From NCBI GenBank assembly GCA_039197065.1, contig JBCCUL010000015.1:1-47379 (forward strand): DNA of 47,379 nt. Reading direction: 5' to 3'. The notes under the pieces are model-generated. The model worked only from the letters and a program-made list of their open reading frames with translations, made no database searches and had not been told where the DNA came from. This DNA comes from JANQPX01 sp039197065. GTDB lineage: Bacteria > Pseudomonadota > Alphaproteobacteria > Geminicoccales > Geminicoccaceae. Shown here one piece after another: positions 26,035 to 34,936 of this stretch. Each line of letters starts with the position of its first letter. Positions within the stretch are counted from its first letter, which is position 1. A program made the position numbers and the translations under genes.

Positions 26035-26736
26035 ATGCTTGAGAGCGTAGGGCGGGTGGTGATGCTGTCCGGGGCGAACCGCGGTATCGGGCGAGCGATC
26101 GCTGAGGCCTGTCAGGCGAAGGGTTACAAGCTCAGCCTAGGCGTGCGTCGGCCTGAAGAGCTTGCGGAGCTCGTGGGAGACGACGTCCTGGTCCACGAAT
26201 ACGACGCCGAACGCCCAGTGACCGCGACAGCGTGGACGCAGGCGACGCTCGCCAAGTTTGGGAGGCTGGATGGGTTGGTGAACAATGCCGGCGTCTATCT
26301 CAGCGCGCGCATCGAGGATGGCGACGAGGCGGATTTCGACCGGCTCTGGGCGGTCAATGTGAAGGGGCCGCTGAAACTGATCCAGATTGCCTTGCCGCAT
26401 CTGAAGGAGGCCAGACATGGGCGCATCATCAATCTCGTCTCGCTCGCCGGCAAGCGTGTGCCGAGCGACGACAGTGCTGGCTATGCCATGAGCAAGCACG
26501 CTGCGTTGGCTCTGCATCACGCCACCCGCCGCGTGGGTTGGGACCATGGCGTGCGGGCGACGGCGGTCTGTCCGGGGCTGGTGGCGACCGACATGGTGAG
26601 CTGGTCCAAGGTGCCGCGGGGTGAGATGATCGATCCCGCCGATCTCGCCGAGCTGATCACCACGGTCATGGCGCTTCCCGATCATGCCGTCGTCGCTGAG
26701 CTGATGGTGAACTGTCGCCTCGAGCCGACGCTCTAA
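26035..26736 (+). CDS. short-chain dehydrogenase/reductase
   Basis: From ATG 26035 (GAGGAG about 9 bases upstream) the product has 233 residues with SGANRGIG, LVNNAGVY, NLVSLAGKR and YAMSKHAALAL (YxxxK), then CPGLVATDMV. All catalytic SDR elements are present. Substrate unknown. ATG 26020 in frame would add five residues upstream of the ribosome site and is rejected. It follows the YdfG-like SDR in the same direction. Confidence 0.88.
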   Translation: MLESVGRVVMLSGANRGIGRAIAEACQAKGYKLSLGVRRPEELAELVGDDVLVHEYDAERPVTATAWTQATLAKFGRLDGLVNNAGVYLSARIEDGDEADFDRLWAVNVKGPLKLIQIALPHLKEARHGRIINLVSLAGKRVPSDDSAGYAMSKHAALALHHATRRVGWDHGVRATAVCPGLVATDMVSWSKVPRGEMIDPADLAELITTVMALPDHAVVAELMVNCRLEPTL

Positions 26737-26824
26737 GTGTTCATCGATGAGGGGAATGGGCTAACATCGGAGACGGGACGGCTGCGACGACGGGCGCGCA
26801 TCGGTCGTTGATGAAAGGGGTGGG

Positions 26825-27907
26825 ATGGCGACAGGTTTTGTCTGGGACGAACGTTTTGCCTGGCATCAGCAGGGCACCATGCCGCTCGGACCGGATGCCG
26901 AGCCGTTCCCGGGACCCGATACGCCCGAGACCAAGCGACGGATTTACAGTCTGGTGCAGACCAGCGGGCTCGGCGCGAAGCTGACGCCGCTTGACCCGCG
27001 GATGGCGACGGACGCCGAGCTCTGCCGGCTGCATGATCCCGCTTATGTCGAGCATGTGCAGCAGGTCAGTTCCGCCGGCGGCGGGTCGGTTGGCGAAACG
27101 GTGTCGATCGGCGAGGGGGGCTTTGCGATCGCGGCGCTGGCCGCCGGCGGCTGTCTCGCCGCGGTCGATGCCGTGCTCGAGGGGCGCGTCGACAACGCCT
27201 ATGCCCTGGTGCGGCCGGCTGGTCATCATGCTGAAGCCGGCCGTGGTCGCGGGTTCTGTGTGTTCGGCAACACGGCGCTTGCTGCGCTGCATGCCAAAGC
27301 CGTCCACGGCGTGGCGCGCGTCGCGGTGGTCGATTGGGACGTGCATCACGGCAACGGCACGGAGGATGCGTTCTACACCGATCCAGATGTCCTGACCGTG
27401 TCCGTTCATCAGGACGGCAATTACCCCGAGGGTCGGGGAGGCCTCGACGATCGCGGCGAAGGGGCGGGTGAGGGGGCCAACATCAACATACCGCTCCCGC
27501 CCGGCAGCGGTCATGAGGCTTACGTCAGAACGATGGAGACCGTCGTCCTGCCGGCGCTTAGGGCGCATCGCCCGGGGTTGATCCTGATCGCATCGGGCGT
27601 CGATGCCTCAGCGCGTGACCCGATGGGGCGCATGCTGTGCTCAGGCGAGACGTTTCGAAGGATGACCACGCTGTTGATGGACGCTGCAGCGGAGCTCGCC
27701 GATGGTCGTCTCGTCGCATGTCACGAGGGCGGCTACGCGCCCACCCATGCGCCGTTCTGCACGCTGCCGATCATCGAAACGCTCGCCGGTCATCGAACCG
27801 ACGTGGTCGATCCTATGGCGGCAAGGCTTGCGAGAATGCCGGGCCATGCTCTTCAGCCGGCGGAGACGGCGGTAATCGAGCGGGCGGCGGCGCTTTTCTC
27901 GCTGTGA
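26825..27907 (+). CDS. histone-deacetylase-family hydrolase (acetylpolyamine amidohydrolase-like)
   Basis: The 360-residue product carries the arginase-fold HDAC core: CRLHDPAYVEHV, VRPAGHHAEAGRGRGFCVFGN (the tandem His charge relay), VVDWDVHHGNGTEDAFY (zinc ligands Asp and His), VSVHQDGNYPEGRG, LIASGVDASARDP (zinc Asp) and CHEGGYAP (transition-state Tyr). It belongs to the class II-like bacterial group that deacetylates polyamines or other acetyl-amides. The first 40 residues (FVWDERFAWHQQGTMPLGPD) are typical of this subgroup. It lies 88 bp after the second SDR, possibly in one unit. Confidence 0.9.
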   Translation: MATGFVWDERFAWHQQGTMPLGPDAEPFPGPDTPETKRRIYSLVQTSGLGAKLTPLDPRMATDAELCRLHDPAYVEHVQQVSSAGGGSVGETVSIGEGGFAIAALAAGGCLAAVDAVLEGRVDNAYALVRPAGHHAEAGRGRGFCVFGNTALAALHAKAVHGVARVAVVDWDVHHGNGTEDAFYTDPDVLTVSVHQDGNYPEGRGGLDDRGEGAGEGANINIPLPPGSGHEAYVRTMETVVLPALRAHRPGLILIASGVDASARDPMGRMLCSGETFRRMTTLLMDAAAELADGRLVACHEGGYAPTHAPFCTLPIIETLAGHRTDVVDPMAARLARMPGHALQPAETAVIERAAALFSL

Positions 27908-28052
27908 CGTTTGACGATCGCCGTTGAACCGCCTCGTAGGGAGAGCGCATCGGCACCATGGTTATCCGGCGGGGAGTTGAGCCGGGCGCAATGTCGCACC
28001 AGGTGAAAAAATACGTTGCCGGACGTTCCGGCCTGGCGTTGGATAGCGCGCT

Positions 28053-29795
28053 ATGACGCCGCGCTCAAATCTTGCCACGCGTATGCGCATCGCCTCCGGG
28101 CTGGTGTTGATGGTCTTCGTTGCGGGACATCTGATCAATCATGCGCTGACCCTTCATTCGCTGGAGGCCGTGGAAGCGGGGCGGATGGTGTTTTCGATGA
28201 TCTGGCGCAGCCCTCCCGGCAGCATCATCCTCTATGGCGCCCTGATCGCTCATGTTCTGCTGACGCTCTTCAAGATCTACCAGCGCCGGCGCATGAAAAT
28301 GCCGATCTGGGAAGCTCTCCAGATCATTCTCGGCCTCGCCATCCCGTTTTGGCTCACGGTGCATGTGGTCGGCACGCGTGGTGTCCATGAGGTCTTTGGC
28401 GTCGAGGACAGCTATCTCATGCAATTCGCCCTTGTCTGGCCTAACCGGACTTGGGGACACAGCTTGATGCTCCTTCTGGTCTGGGTCCATGGCTGCCTCG
28501 GGTTGCATTTCTGGCTTCGATTCCGACCCTGGTATTCGCGATTTCGGCTGGCTTTTCTGGTGATGGCGCTTCTTCTCCCGGCCCTGGCGCTCGGCGGCTT
28601 TCATCTGGGCGGGCGCGAAGTTCAGGCGATCATGGCCCATGATCCGGGCTGGATGTCGCGTGTCGCGGCCGAAGAGCGTTGGATCGATCGCGAGAATGCG
28701 AGCTGGATCTACAGCATCGAAAACCGGGTGCTCGGCGGCCTTCTCCTGCTTGTGGCGGCGATCGTCGCCGCGCGCATGATCCGGCTTTGGCGGGAACGCG
28801 CCGCCGGCAAGGTGCAGATCCGATATTTCGATGGGGCGACTGTCGCCATCGAACCCGGCATGACCGTGCTCGACGGCAGCCAAAGCGCCGGCATTCCCCA
28901 TGCGTCGGTCTGCGGCGGACGCGGACGCTGCTCCACCTGCCGGGTGAGGGTCGGTGTCGGCAGCAACGCTCTGCCGCCGCCTTCGGATGATGAAGTGAAG
29001 GTGCTGAAGCGCATCGGCGCCATCGAGGGAGTCAGGCTCGCCTGTCAGCTCCGACCGACCAGCGATCTCGAAGTGATGCCCTTGCTGCCGGCGGTCGCCG
29101 AGCCGTCATCGGGTCAGATGCAGATGAATCCGGGCAGTGGCGTGGAGCAGGAGATTGCCGTGCTGTTCGCTGATCTGCGCGCCTTCACGCGCATGGCCGA
29201 GGGCCGGCTGCCGTTCGACGTCGTGTTCATCCTGAACCAGTATTTCAAGGCGATGGGATCGGCGATCGAGGGATCGGGCGGCCGCGTCGACAAGTTTATC
29301 GGCGACGGCATCATGGCGCTTTTCGGCATCGGCGCCGAGCCGGGCCTGGCCTGCCGGCAGGCGTTGATCGCTGCCAGGACCATGGGCGAGCGGCTCGCCG
29401 ATCTGAACCGGGACATCAAGGCGGAGCTGCCGGAGCCGCTGCGCATGGGCATCGGTCTGCATGCAGGACCGGTGATCCTCGGCGAGATGGGTTATGGCCG
29501 CGCGACCTCGCTCACCGCGATCGGCGACGTGGTCAACGTCGCCTCCAGGCTCGAAAGCCTGACCAAGGAAGTCGGCGCCGAGCTCGTGGTTTCGGCCAGC
29601 CTCGCGGAAAAGGCCGGTGTCGATCTCAGCACCTTCGACATGCAGGAGATTGATATCCGCGGACGGCGCCGGCCGCTTCGGGTGCATGTGATCGAAAAGG
29701 CGAAATCATTGCCATCACCGGCGCCGAAAAACGTCGAGACTGGGGCACGCTCGTTTTCGATCGGAAGACTGCTCTCCGAGATGAAGCTGACATAG
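28053..29795 (+). CDS. membrane cytochrome-b-like / 2Fe-2S ferredoxin / class III nucleotide cyclase fusion
   Basis: The 580-residue protein has three parts. Residues 1-245 hold about six membrane helices with His residues inside or near them (H26, H30, H67, H104, H135, H146, H152), in a layout like succinate dehydrogenase cytochrome b. Residues 254-345 are a plant-type ferredoxin with Cys287, Cys293, Cys296 and Cys331 (CGGRGRCSTC ... ACQLRP). Residues 364-545 are a class III adenylate/guanylate cyclase domain with metal-binding Asp374 (LFADLRAFT) and Asp418 (FIGDGIMALFG), and GIGLHAGPVILGEMG. The cyclase should face the cytoplasm. I infer that redox state of the heme/FeS part controls cyclic nucleotide synthesis. 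Such fusions occur in alphaproteobacteria, but function is little characterised. Confidence 0.88.
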   Translation: MTPRSNLATRMRIASGLVLMVFVAGHLINHALTLHSLEAVEAGRMVFSMIWRSPPGSIILYGALIAHVLLTLFKIYQRRRMKMPIWEALQIILGLAIPFWLTVHVVGTRGVHEVFGVEDSYLMQFALVWPNRTWGHSLMLLLVWVHGCLGLHFWLRFRPWYSRFRLAFLVMALLLPALALGGFHLGGREVQAIMAHDPGWMSRVAAEERWIDRENASWIYSIENRVLGGLLLLVAAIVAARMIRLWRERAAGKVQIRYFDGATVAIEPGMTVLDGSQSAGIPHASVCGGRGRCSTCRVRVGVGSNALPPPSDDEVKVLKRIGAIEGVRLACQLRPTSDLEVMPLLPAVAEPSSGQMQMNPGSGVEQEIAVLFADLRAFTRMAEGRLPFDVVFILNQYFKAMGSAIEGSGGRVDKFIGDGIMALFGIGAEPGLACRQALIAARTMGERLADLNRDIKAELPEPLRMGIGLHAGPVILGEMGYGRATSLTAIGDVVNVASRLESLTKEVGAELVVSASLAEKAGVDLSTFDMQEIDIRGRRRPLRVHVIEKAKSLPSPAPKNVETGARSFSIGRLLSEMKLT

Positions 29796-29862
29796 GCCGT
29801 TTGGCGGAGCTGTGCCAAGTTTGAACGTGACGTTTGACGTCAAGATGAAGGATTGCCCTGGT

Positions 29863-31518
29863 TTACGCCGCGTCGGTGATTTTGTCACAATCAGGTGCAC
29901 CAACGTCATCGCGTTGCGGGAGGTAGACGGTGAACGTCGTACCGACATCGACCTCACTGGCGACGTCGATCCGTCCCCCATGCATGTCCACGAGCGCTTG
30001 CACCATGTGAAGGCCGATACCTGTGCCAGCTATGCCTGTCGACGTGCTGGCGCGATAGAAGCGCTGAAACAGCTTCTTCAATTCCTCTTCCGGAATGCCG
30101 ACGCCCTGATCGCGAACGGCGATTGTGACACCGCCATCGATGCATGATTCGGCCTTGATGGAGACATGCGCGTCATCCGGCGAATATTTCACGGCGTTGG
30201 AAAGGAGGTTAGAGACGACCTGTCTCATCAGTTTCACGTCCACGATAAAGCGATCGGGCAGCTTCGCTAGGTCGGCCGTGATTTCATAGCTCGGATTGAC
30301 TTCCCGGTAGTTGGCTACGACCTCTTCGATCATTTGCACCAGATCGCAGGGAGCCAGATCCATCTTGATGGAACCGGCCTCCAATTTCGAGGCGCTGAGC
30401 ACGCTTTCCATGAGTTCGGTCAGCCGTCTCACGGAAACCCGAACCTTACCCAACCCCCCCATCAGCCTCTCCGGCGCGATCGTCTCGCGGCGCTTCATGA
30501 TGCGCTGGGCATTGCCGTCGATGATCGCGAGGGGCGTGCGAAACTCGTGGCAAACCATGGATACGAATTGTCGCTGCAATCCGTTCAGCTGATGCTCCTT
30601 TTCGAGGGCCTGCGCCAGGCGTTCTTTTTGTTCGGCCAGTTGTTGGGTGCGCTTCTCGACTTTTCTTTCGAGCTCTTGATTGAGCTGCTCGCGTTCGCGC
30701 TCGAGGGTCTGATATCGTATCAGGTTCTCTCGAAAAGCTTCGACTGCGCGTGCAACCAGGCCGATCTCGTCGTGTCTGTCCGTCCAAGGCACGTCGACAT
30801 CGAGCTGACCCTGTCGAAGCTTATCCACGACACTGGCCAAATTCTCGATCGGTATGGCAATCATTCGTCTTGAACCTAGAGCCAGCAAAGGCACCAGACA
30901 GGCGAGCAGGCCAAACATGATCAAGAACTTGGTCACCAGGCTTCGCCACGAGGTACGTGTCTCGTGCAGCCTGTCGCGAAACTGCTCTTCTGCCGAGGTC
31001 GCGAGAAGGTTGGCTACTTCATCAGCCTCAAGATAAACGCGCTCCATCCCGCGCGTCGCCGTTGCGCCGACACGAGGGCTGCGCTGGATCAGAAGAAGCG
31101 CTTGTCCGACACCCTCATTATAGCGCCGGACAGCCTCATCCAATCGATCGTAAAGTGGCTGCCCTTCGAGCGTTGAGAGCATGAGGCTGACGTCGTTGAG
31201 GTCATTCCCTATCGACTCGCGCGTCGAATTCACCTCTGAGCCTTCGACATCAATTTGGGCCCAGATTGTCAGCTTGTAGAGATCTCTCTGAATGCGCGCG
31301 AGGGTGTGAGGCAGGCGAAGAGCCGCTTCCTCCTGCGTAGAGTGCTCTTGATAGCTCTGGCTCAGAAGTCGTTGGTGCTCATCAGCCATCGACCAGCCGA
31401 AAAAGACGATCAGGCCGATAAGCCCCAGCAAGGCGACGGGAGGGATCGAGATCTTTTTGCTGATGGACCAGTGTGTCGGGCCCAAGGAGGACCTCAATGC
31501 GTGAGCGCGTCGCGTCAT
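29863..31518 (-). CDS. membrane sensor histidine kinase (HAMP, HisKA, HATPase)
   Basis: The 551-residue protein has a membrane helix at about 28-43, a periplasmic helical sensor (about 45-192), a second helix at about 196-215, HAMP (about 217-270), a coiled coil (270-315), HisKA with phospho-acceptor His324 in VCHEFRTPL, and an HATPase_c domain with N box NLLSNAVKYSP, G1 DQGVGIPEEE and G2 GTGIGLHMV. No receiver domain and no response regulator gene adjoin it, so the partner is encoded elsewhere. It lies 21 bp after a gene for a secreted Cache-like protein, which could supply the ligand signal. Confidence 0.92.
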   Translation of the reverse strand: MTRRAHALRSSLGPTHWSISKKISIPPVALLGLIGLIVFFGWSMADEHQRLLSQSYQEHSTQEEAALRLPHTLARIQRDLYKLTIWAQIDVEGSEVNSTRESIGNDLNDVSLMLSTLEGQPLYDRLDEAVRRYNEGVGQALLLIQRSPRVGATATRGMERVYLEADEVANLLATSAEEQFRDRLHETRTSWRSLVTKFLIMFGLLACLVPLLALGSRRMIAIPIENLASVVDKLRQGQLDVDVPWTDRHDEIGLVARAVEAFRENLIRYQTLEREREQLNQELERKVEKRTQQLAEQKERLAQALEKEHQLNGLQRQFVSMVCHEFRTPLAIIDGNAQRIMKRRETIAPERLMGGLGKVRVSVRRLTELMESVLSASKLEAGSIKMDLAPCDLVQMIEEVVANYREVNPSYEITADLAKLPDRFIVDVKLMRQVVSNLLSNAVKYSPDDAHVSIKAESCIDGGVTIAVRDQGVGIPEEELKKLFQRFYRASTSTGIAGTGIGLHMVQALVDMHGGRIDVASEVDVGTTFTVYLPQRDDVGAPDCDKITDAA

Positions 31519-31539
31519 TGCCCTATTGCCTACCGATAA

Positions 31540-32049
31540 CTACTCGATGTCCTGAAAAGCACCGGCGCAAAGTGCCCGCTGACCGTCTGAGAGCATGAAG
31601 CACTCATGAAAGCCTCGGGCTGCTTTTCCGCTTCGCGGATGTGGGAACAGGATTTCGAAGCGCTTCGGCCCATCGCCAGTAGCAGAATCGATGGCCATTT
31701 TAGCCCAGTGGCGACCTTCGATGTCGCTCATTTCGTTGACCTGCAATCCGACGAACTCGGGGTGACCGGCGTCGAACCAGTGTGTGCCGGTGACGGTAAC
31801 GCCCCAAAGATGAAGTCCGTTGGCCTCCCTGATCCAGGGATCTTTTTGAAAGTCTCTCACTGCATTTCCGAGACCGACATTGTCGATATGAGTCTCGGCA
31901 AGTGCCGCCAGTTCGCTAACGTCGCGGCTGATTTTGTCGACATCGATCCCCGCCGAGCGACCGTAGATGTCGAGAACACCGGACATCGCCGCGTTCGGTG
32001 TTGCCAGCATCAGCAGAAATGCAAAACCAAAAATGCGCATCCGGTGCAC
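31540..32049 (-). CDS. secreted Cache-like sensory protein
   Basis: The 169-residue product has a signal peptide (MRIFGFAFLLMLATPNAAMS). The mature part, with FQKDPWIREANGLHLWGVTV, WFDAGHPEFVGLQVNEM, DIEGRHWAKMAIDSA and FPHPRSGKAARGFHEC, follows the single Cache-domain proteins found beside histidine kinases: a PAS-like fold that binds small ligands in the periplasm. Two Cys near the end (HECFML, ALCAGAF) may form a disulfide. ATG 32049 and a second ATG at 32040 are both possible. It is the first gene of the kinase operon. Confidence 0.65.
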   Translation of the reverse strand: MHRMRIFGFAFLLMLATPNAAMSGVLDIYGRSAGIDVDKISRDVSELAALAETHIDNVGLGNAVRDFQKDPWIREANGLHLWGVTVTGTHWFDAGHPEFVGLQVNEMSDIEGRHWAKMAIDSATGDGPKRFEILFPHPRSGKAARGFHECFMLSDGQRALCAGAFQDIE

Positions 32050-32100
32050 CCTCTTAACTCACAATCGGTGAGCGTCGACGATGGCACAGATTTCTTTAGA

Positions 32101-32136
32101 ATCGGTTAACCGATATTGAGCTTTGGCGATCGCCAA
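32101..32136. promoter_or_regulatory. two perfect 14-bp palindromes upstream of the Cache-kinase operon
   Basis: ATCGGTTAACCGAT (32101-32114) and TTGGCGATCGCCAA (32123-32136) are both perfect palindromes, 8 bases apart and 52-87 bases upstream of the Cache-like gene. They could be operators for one or two regulators. Confidence 0.5.
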
Positions 32137-32300
32137 TCAAACCTTAGATGTTTTCGGTCCGTCTGCACTGATGAATTAAGGAGTATCGAAAGAGCGTTTA
32201 TCTGGACAAATGGTTCTGTGTCCTAAGGTCAACCATTAGTCACATTTGAGCGTCGCCCAGTACGTCTAAACGTCCGCTCACGGCGTCACTGCCGACAATC

Positions 32301-32330
32301 AAAAAAAGACGGCCGGCTTCTGCCGACCGC
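32301..32330 (-). terminator. rho-independent terminator of katG
   Basis: On the minus strand CGGTCGGC, a 4-base loop and GCCGGCCG form a GC-rich stem (one G-T pair), followed by T C and seven T. It lies about 70 bases after the katG stop and is oriented for it. Confidence 0.8.
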
Positions 32331-32399
32331 CTTTCCACCCGTCTCGACGTTCGATCACGAAGGACCGAACGCCTGGGCCGGGCTCATCTCAAGTCACCG

Positions 32400-34583
32400 C
32401 TACCTGTCGAACAGGTCGGCGTTCATGACCTTGGTCCAGGCCTTGACGAAGTCGCCGACGAACCTGCCGGCATTGTCGCTTTGGGCGTAGACCTCGGCAA
32501 GGGCGCGGAGTTGGGAGTTGGAGCCGAAGATCAGGTCGACGCGGGTGCCGGTCCATTTGACGTCGCCGGACTTGCGGTCGTGGCCTTCGAACGCGTCTTC
32601 GTCGGCCGAGGTCGCTTTCCACTCGGTGCTCATGTCGAGCAGGTTGACGAAGAAGTCGTTGGTAAGGGCACCCTCCTTGTCGGTGAAGACGCCATGCTTC
32701 GAGCCGTCGGCATTGGCGCCTAGAACGCGGAGGCCACCGACGAGCGCGGTCATCTCGGGTGCCGTCAGGGTCAGGAGCTGCGCCTTGTCGACCAGGAGCT
32801 CTTCCGCGGAATTGTCGTAATCGCCGCGGAGATAGTTGCGGAAACCGTCCGCGTGAGGCTCGAGCACGCCGAAGCTCTCGACGTCGGTCTGGTCTTGCGA
32901 GGCGTCCATGCGGCCAGGCGTGAAGGGCACGTCGATCGCATGACCGCCGTCCTTGGCCGCCTTTTCGATAGCCGCAGAGCCGCCGAGCACGATCAGATCG
33001 GCAAGCGAGACGGTGTTGCCGGCGGACTTCGCCTCGGCCTGGAGGCCTTCATAGACACCCAGCACCTTGGCGAGCTGGCTCGGGTTGTTGACCTCCCAGT
33101 CCTTTTGCGGAGCAAGGCGGATGCGCGCGCCATTGGCGCCGCCGCGCTTGTCGCTACCTCGGAAGGTGGACGCGGACGCCCAGGCGGTCGACACCAGCTC
33201 CGAGATCGAAAGGCCGGAGGCCAGAATCTTAGCCTTCAGATCCGCAATGCCCGCGGCATCGACCAGGGGATGGTCGATGGTGGGGATCGGGTCCTGCCAG
33301 ATCAGGTCTTCGGCCGGCACCTCGGAGCCGAGATAACGGGCCTTCGGACCCATGTCGCGATGGGTCAGCTTGAACCAGGCGCGGGCGAAGGCATCGGCGA
33401 ACTCGTCCGGGTTCTTGTGGAAGCGCTTCGAGATCTTGGCGTAGATCGGATCGACCTTAAGGGCCATGTCGGCGGTGGTCATCATCGGCGCGAACTTCTT
33501 GCCGGGGATGTGCGCATCCGGCGCCATGTCCTCTTCTTTACAGCCCTTCGGCGTCCACTGCTGGGCGCCGGCGGGGCTCTTGGTCAGCTCCCACTCATAG
33601 CCGAGCAGCACGTCGAAATAGCCGTTGTCCCACTTGATTGGGTTGGAGGTCCAAGCACCCTCCATGCCGGCGGTGATGGTATCAGCGCCCTTGCCGGAGC
33701 CGAAGCTGTTGCTCCAGCCAAGACCTTGTTCCGCGATGCTGGCACCCTCGGGCTCGGCGCCGACATGGGCCGGATCGCCGGCACCATGGCCCTTGCCGAA
33801 GGTGTGACCGCCGGCGACAAGCGCCACGGTTTCCTCGTCATTCATCGCCATGCGCCCGAAGGTGTCGCGGATGTCATGGGCGGAGGCGGCGGGATCGGGG
33901 TTGCCGTTCGGGCCTTCGGGATTGACGTAGATCAGCCCCATCTGCACGGCAGCCAGCGGGTTGGCGAGCTCGCGCTTGCCGGTATAGCGTTTGTCGCCGA
34001 GCCAGTCGGTCTCCGGACCCCAATAGATGTCCTCTTCCGGCTCCCAGATGTCGGCGCGGCCGCCGCCGAAGCCGAAGGTCTTGAAGCCCATCGATTCCAG
34101 CGCGCAATTGCCGGTCAGGATCATCAGATCGGCCCAGGAGATGGCGTTGCCGTATTTCTGCTTGATCGGCCAGAGCAGGCGGCGCGCTTTGTCGAGATTG
34201 CCGTTGTCCGGCCAGCTGTTGAGCGGGGCAAAACGCTGGGAGCCGGAGGTGGCGCCGCCGCGGCCGTCATGTTCGCGATAGGTGCCGGCGCTGTGCCAGG
34301 CCATGCGGATGAAGAACGGACCATAATGACCGTAGTCTGCCGGCCACCATTCTTGGCTGTCGGTCATCAGCGCGTAGAGATCCTGCTTCAGGGCGCCGAG
34401 GTCGAGCTTGCCGAACGCCTCGGCATAGTCGAAGCCCTCGCCCATGGGATCGCAAAGGGCGGAATTCTGATGAAGAATCTTGAGGTTAAGCTGGTTTGGC
34501 CACCAGTCGCGATTGGACTGTGCGCCGTGAAGGGTGTGCATCACCGGGCATTTGGCGACGTCGCCGATATCGGTGCCGTCCAT
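32400..34583 (-). CDS. katG: catalase-peroxidase KatG
   Basis: The 727-residue product is a full-length KatG. The N-terminal domain has the distal Arg-Trp-His set in FIRMAWHSAGTYREHDGRGG, Tyr in MGLIYVNPEGPNG and Met in FGRMAMNDEET, which with the distal Trp form the Met-Tyr-Trp adduct needed for catalase activity. The proximal heme His is in LVAGGHTFGKGHGA. The second, heme-free domain (from about residue 420) is complete. It removes H2O2 in the cytoplasm. GGGAG about 8 bases upstream sets the start. It has its own terminator and a Fur/Irr-type box, so it is probably monocistronic and regulated by iron/heme or peroxide. Confidence 0.98.
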   Translation of the reverse strand: MDGTDIGDVAKCPVMHTLHGAQSNRDWWPNQLNLKILHQNSALCDPMGEGFDYAEAFGKLDLGALKQDLYALMTDSQEWWPADYGHYGPFFIRMAWHSAGTYREHDGRGGATSGSQRFAPLNSWPDNGNLDKARRLLWPIKQKYGNAISWADLMILTGNCALESMGFKTFGFGGGRADIWEPEEDIYWGPETDWLGDKRYTGKRELANPLAAVQMGLIYVNPEGPNGNPDPAASAHDIRDTFGRMAMNDEETVALVAGGHTFGKGHGAGDPAHVGAEPEGASIAEQGLGWSNSFGSGKGADTITAGMEGAWTSNPIKWDNGYFDVLLGYEWELTKSPAGAQQWTPKGCKEEDMAPDAHIPGKKFAPMMTTADMALKVDPIYAKISKRFHKNPDEFADAFARAWFKLTHRDMGPKARYLGSEVPAEDLIWQDPIPTIDHPLVDAAGIADLKAKILASGLSISELVSTAWASASTFRGSDKRGGANGARIRLAPQKDWEVNNPSQLAKVLGVYEGLQAEAKSAGNTVSLADLIVLGGSAAIEKAAKDGGHAIDVPFTPGRMDASQDQTDVESFGVLEPHADGFRNYLRGDYDNSAEELLVDKAQLLTLTAPEMTALVGGLRVLGANADGSKHGVFTDKEGALTNDFFVNLLDMSTEWKATSADEDAFEGHDRKSGDVKWTGTRVDLIFGSNSQLRALAEVYAQSDNAGRFVGDFVKAWTKVMNADLFDR

Positions 34584-34608
34584 CTTGGGAACTCCCTTTA
34601 AGTTTGCG

Positions 34609-34623
34609 TTAGACTAATTCTAA
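34609..34623. promoter_or_regulatory. Irr/Fur/PerR-type box at katG
   Basis: TTAGACTAATTCTAA differs at one base from the 6-3-6 dyad TTAGAA-N3-TTCTAA, the core of the Irr control element in Rhizobiales and close to PerR boxes. It sits 26-40 bases before the katG start codon. Confidence 0.55.
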
Positions 34624-34645
34624 GTTGCCGCGGCCATCAGTTCAA

Positions 34646-34669
34646 ATCGCAATAGCTTTCATTTGCGAT
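34646..34669. promoter_or_regulatory. ATCGCAA-N10-TTGCGAT dyad upstream of katG
   Basis: A perfect 7-base inverted repeat with a 10-base AT-rich spacer, 63-86 bases before the katG start. Size and spacing would suit a LysR-type regulator such as OxyR, but the OxyR consensus is not matched. Confidence 0.4.
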
Positions 34670-34813
34670 AAGTTTTTCTTTAAGTGGTCTCGCCCAGGAT
34701 CGGGCCTGGCTGATGGTCTCACACCAGCCGCACAGTGTTCTGACCGATGGGTGGAGACGGCTCGCCACATTCATCCTTTTTTAACCCGACGTGGCTATCA
34801 TTCCTGCATCTTG

Positions 34814-34893
34814 CTGGTCCATGCGATCCTGGGAGTCCGAGCCTCGCCCCAAAGCACCCATCGGGCGGTCGGATTGCCAGGATCGCATGGACC
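34814..34893. repeat. palindromic intergenic element, copy 2
   Basis: The left arm 34814-34838 is identical over 25 bases to the arm at 3827-3851. The right arm (34871-34893) pairs with it except for two internal mismatches, and the loop (32 bases) is unrelated to that of copy 1. Conservation of arms but not loops marks a dispersed palindromic element. Confidence 0.88.
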
Positions 34894-34936
34894 GTGAAAC
34901 AAGATGATTTGGAGATGTTAACAAAAACTAAGTGCT

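Noticed and set aside
32853..34601. 582-codon frame opposite katG
   Set aside because: Antisense shadow of a strongly conserved katG in GC-rich DNA.
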